From positions 62,001-126,000 of the forward strand of contig NW_020290011.1 of assembly GCF_003144195.1 (NCBI RefSeq): 64,000 bases of DNA, read 5' to 3'. The stretch comes from Ceraceosorus guamensis (taxonomy: Eukaryota > Basidiomycota > Exobasidiomycetes > Ceraceosorales > Ceraceosoraceae). The notes under the pieces were generated by a model, which was not told where the DNA came from, did not search any database, and was given only the letters and a program-made list of their open reading frames with translations. Positions 60,892-64,000 of this stretch are shown one piece after another (within the stretch, counting starts at the first letter, position 1; each line of letters starts with the position of its first letter). The position numbers were made by a program, and so were the translations under genes.

Positions 60892-62709
60892 ATGGGCATT
60901 CTCACACGTCAACCAGATTCCTACGTCAAAAAGAAACAGTACACGTTCGACAAGACTCTTGGCGAGGGTAGCTTTGGAGTGGTCAGGAGTGCTACTTGGA
61001 ACACCGCAGAACCGCCGATTGGGGTTGCTGTCAAGGTCATCAGCAAGAAAATTCTCAAAGGTCATGACGAGATTGTGCAAGGAGAGATGGATGTGCTCAA
61101 GGTGAGCTTGCGTGCTGAGTCCGCTCAAGCGATGGCGCTGGCGACGCACTCAGCTGGAGCGCTTTGAGAGTGGATCGGCAGACTCTCTCGCTGGTCAGCT
61201 GCGGCTCATCGCTCGAATGGAACACGATAAACGGCTACAAGGCGCGCTAACCACATGCCCGACTGCTTGTCGCTTGTTCAGGGGCTGGACCACGCGCATG
61301 TAGTCAAGTTTCTGGACTGGTTCGAGTCCAAAGACAAGTACTACTTGGTGTTCGAAGAGGCGACAGGAGGAGAGCTGTTTGAGCGCATCTTGGCAAAGGG
61401 TCGGTTCACAGAGCTGGATGCTTGCAGGGTCATCAAATCCGTGCTGGGAGCGATCGAGTATCTTCACAGACATCAGATCGTAAGTGGCTTCTACAGGAGC
61501 AGATGGATGCGCATGCGCATGTATGCGGACACCGACCTTCTCTCTTATCTTTAGGTTCACCGAGACATTAAGCCCGAGAATATCCTGTACAGAACAAAGG
61601 CGGAAGACGCAAACGTCGTGCTGGTTGACTTTGGTATCGCGCGACATCTGAAAGGCGAAGACGAAGTGTTGACAAATGTGTGCGGATCGTTTGGCTATGC
61701 TGCGCCTGAAATTTTGGCAAAGAAAGGGCACGGCAAGGTGGTCGACATGTGGAGTCTGGGTGTCATTACATACACAATGTGAGTCTTACAGTGAGTTTGA
61801 TGCTAATGTACGATTGCCACGAAGACGCTGATGAAGCTTCACGTGCGCTTAGGCTCTGCGGCTACACACCCTTTAGATCTGATGATCCTGCCAAGCTGGC
61901 TGCCGAGACGCAGAGGGGAAAGATCGAGTTTCGTGAGTGTCCCGTTCTCGCGGACATCGAGGACGTCCTCTCTTCCGCCGGCTAAGCGCACTACGTTCTC
62001 TTCTCTGCGCCTCAAGACGACCGATACTGGAAAAACGTGTCGCAGGAAGCAAAAGAATTTATCAAAGGCTGCTTGACTGTGGACCCTGCAAAGCGACTTA
62101 CCAGCGAGGAGGGCCTCGCACATCCTGTGAGTCTTCGACTTTGACCCCGCAAATGCACGTAGCATCTGTTGATCGTCGATGCTACTCGCTCGTCTAGTGG
62201 TTTGAAAAGTTCCAGGACGCTGCCGAAGCGTCACACGATATCAGTGCGGGCTTGCGAGAGAATTACAGGAAACGTTGGAAGGTGCGTGGCAGCTCTTTCT
62301 CGAGATGAAATGAGCAGCAAATTGACATTCTCACTTGTTGCACATGTTGCAGACGGCCATCAGTGCAGTCCGAGCATCGACTCGAATGGCCGCAATGGGT
62401 CGAGCGGCGTCGCAATCGTCTTTAAAAGAAGGAGACATATCTAATACCACGTCGAGCGAGCAGTCGGCCAGTGCTAGCGATTCCATTTCGCCGGAAGAAG
62501 CAAAGAGAAGAGCGGAAACGACGGACAAAGTCGCTCCTTTGACGAAGAAGGAGCTCTACTCGGACTCGAGCGACGAGCAGTTGGATGATGCGAGCGATGC
62601 AAATGGCTTTGTGGACGCTAGCACTGGAGAGGACGAGATTGGGGAGAGCAAGAAGGAGGCCGACAAGGATCCAGGCGGATTGGCGGGCCTTGTCAAGCGC
62701 ATCCTTTGA
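60892..62709 (+). CDS. CMK1: Calcium/calmodulin-dependent protein kinase, CaMK1 type
   Basis: Seven exons: 60892-61101, 61282-61479, 61555-61778, 61853-61932, 62017-62126, 62198-62281, 62353-62709, giving 420 aa. Kinase parts in order are [11 protein letters not shown] (Gly loop), VAVKV (Lys48), [20 protein letters not shown], the activation segment [30 protein letters not shown] and the arginine block [18 protein letters not shown] basic amphipathic helix [20 protein letters not shown] follows the kinase domain and is the likely autoinhibitory and calmodulin-binding region. The tail is Ser/Glu/Asp-rich. The activation segment has CGSFGY, where animal CaMK1 has a phosphorylated Thr in CGTPGY. 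An in-frame ATG at 60814 would add 26 residues. Confidence 0.93.
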
Positions 62710-63582
62710 GCTTGACGTCGAGCCATTTGCTCGCTTCTGTACCTCCCTCGCAATCACCTTCAGCTCAAGCACGTTACGCGCGCAATGCTAAAGTCCCCTT
62801 CGATATCGCTTGCACGCGCTGCCCAACCTCCATCTGCACAGCTCGCCCAAGCTAGTCTCGGTCTCCAGGCTTGCTTGCTGGGAGCAGCTTGAACCCCAAT
62901 GCTTGCCACTTGATTCGCCCCCCTCTCTTTTCCTCTAGCCTGTACCACTAGCGAACCACGAATCCTCTTCTTTTGTTTTTCTGTCCATCGGGTCAAATCA
63001 CATGCGCACGGGACTTCTGACGGAAATCAGGAACTGCGGGGATGAGCCTTGCGATAGCTGTCTCAAGTCTGGATGAGCTTGTTGGTGCACAACATGCTCC
63101 GGGCCGCCGTCCCTTCTTGCTTGACTTGCAGTCACAAGTCCAACTTGAGTTTTGAATCAAGAATTCAATCTCGCACTACGTGCCGAGGGTCAAGAATGAA
63201 GAATAATCAAGGAAATCAAAAATGTAACGATTGCGAGCCGCAATCTTGAAAAGCGTGAAAATCAAGAATTCATGATCCACACGGAGCAGGTTCGCCGGGG
63301 TTGGGTCACGTGGTCGAGCCTCCACGTCGATGCTACAAGCTTGTGCTGTGCCGCGGACCGCACCCTGCAGCTCGAGTGCGCCCTGCAACGGCTTATTGTA
63401 CCGCAATCACATCTCGAGTCGGAAGGCTAGATCCTGCCACCTCTACATCCTCTCCCTCAATCTGCCTTTGATACTCGCGACTTCGCAAGGAAATTTTGGC
63501 ACTCGCTTCTCCTCACAGAAGGCCCTCGAAAGTCCATGATTGGACATTCGCCTCGGTCCTTGTCGCGCGAACAGCCGGCTCG
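62710..63582. other. Intergenic region, CaM kinase / partial gene
   Basis: 873 bp. It has a cluster of TTGAATCAAGAATTCAATC, GAAAATCAAGAATTCATGATCC and similar words (63150-63280) and a CACGTG at 63307. I see no gene. Confidence 0.5.
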
Positions 63583-64000
63583 ATGGACATCATGAATCGT
63601 TGGACGGCGAAGAAGGCACATAGCAGCAGGATGAGGAGGTCGACCCTGCTTGGCGGTGCCCTTTTCTTGGGCTTCGCATCAGCTCATCGACTTGGCAAGC
63701 CTGGACCTGGCACATCTGGCCTTGGGCTCAATAGCAAAGTGTTTCCTGAAGATCCCTTCTCCTCGCCTGCGTACAATATCATCTTTGACCCGCTCGATCC
63801 TGTCAGAAATGCCACGCTGGTAGGACTACTTCAAGACCAAGCAGACGGTCTTGCGGACGGAACGCAGAGCATAGAGCTGCTGGGAGGAGCGGACGGCCTG
63901 CATGCTTGTTTCAGCGCTGCATCTCCAGAGATAGATGCGCGCAAGAGGGCACAATCGAATATAGATCTCTCTTCCCTCTCAGCAACAGACCTCGAATTAG
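63583..64000 (+). CDS. Secretory-pathway protein, 5' part; possibly OS-9/Yos9-like
   Basis: Starts at ATG 63583 and stays open to the window edge (139 codons). A basic N-terminus (RMRRS) followed by TLLGGALFLGFASA looks like a signal peptide or anchor. Downstream, VFPEDPFSSPAYNIIFDP, VRNATLVGLLQDQADG and IELLGGADGLHACFSA resemble the start of fungal OS-9/Yos9, an ER lectin in protein quality control, which has a similar DxFxxPxYxV, NATA and DGxxxxC order. The mannose-binding domain would lie outside the window, so the family call is tentative. Confidence 0.55.
   Translation, partial: MDIMNRWTAKKAHSSRMRRSTLLGGALFLGFASAHRLGKPGPGTSGLGLNSKVFPEDPFSSPAYNIIFDPLDPVRNATLVGLLQDQADGLADGTQSIELLGGADGLHACFSAASPEIDARKRAQSNIDLSSLSATDLEL

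Overview
The window looks like a gene-dense stretch of a basidiomycete fungus. A smut-type lineage (Ustilaginomycotina) fits best, but that placement is inference. The signs are moderately GC-rich DNA, genes broken by many short introns (mostly 50-125 nt, GT-AG, CTNAC/CTNAT branch sites), typical fungal families (PNS1, GMC oxidoreductases, C2H2 and Zn2Cys6 regulators), and spacers full of degenerate TCACGA/TCGTGA and GACTCNTGACT words. I see no transposon, virus-like element, CRISPR array, rRNA or convincing tRNA.

I reconstructed 19 protein-coding genes by following conserved protein frames across splice sites. In order: the 3' end of a bestrophin-like anion channel (+, 1-759); a secreted alpha/beta hydrolase (-, 1176-3085); GPI12/PIG-L (+, 5171-6055); an Asn/Ser-rich disordered protein (-, 6493-8451); a ten-exon GMC oxidoreductase (+, 10648-13226); PNS1 (-, 13787-16037); a C2H2 regulator (+, 18869-22241); an NGL2-like nuclease (-, 22541-24608); an unrecognised protein (+, 26620-28828); an FAAH-type amidase (-, 28963-31362); a Zn2Cys6 regulator (-, 31957-34933); PSO2/SNM1 (+, 36897-39778); MAK5 (-, 39972-43030); NPY1 (+, 43907-46189); RPN11 (-, 47150-48287); RRP40 (-, 49187-50293); CLP1 (+, 50744-53215); a second secreted alpha/beta hydrolase (-, 53491-55247); a Rab escort protein (-, 57534-59672); a CaMK1-type kinase (+, 60892-62709); and the 5' end of a secretory protein that may be OS-9/Yos9-like (+, 63583 to the edge). 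Counting both partial genes the total is 21.

Layout: genes mostly come in convergent pairs with short 3' gaps (135-960 bp), while promoters face longer spacers of 0.45-2.8 kb. RNA metabolism is well represented (NGL2, MAK5, RRP40, CLP1). RRP40 and CLP1 share a 450 bp divergent promoter, and MAK5 and NPY1 share one of 876 bp. The TCACGTGA octamer occurs in at least eight of the spacers.

I found no obvious new multi-gene system. The most notable signals are in gene structure: a 4-nt exon in the bestrophin-like gene, 17- and 20-nt exons in others, a GC-AG intron in PNS1, two stop-free introns of length 3n, a PSO2 with PIP-box and UIM-like motifs, and an NPY1 with a 77-residue acid-free leader.
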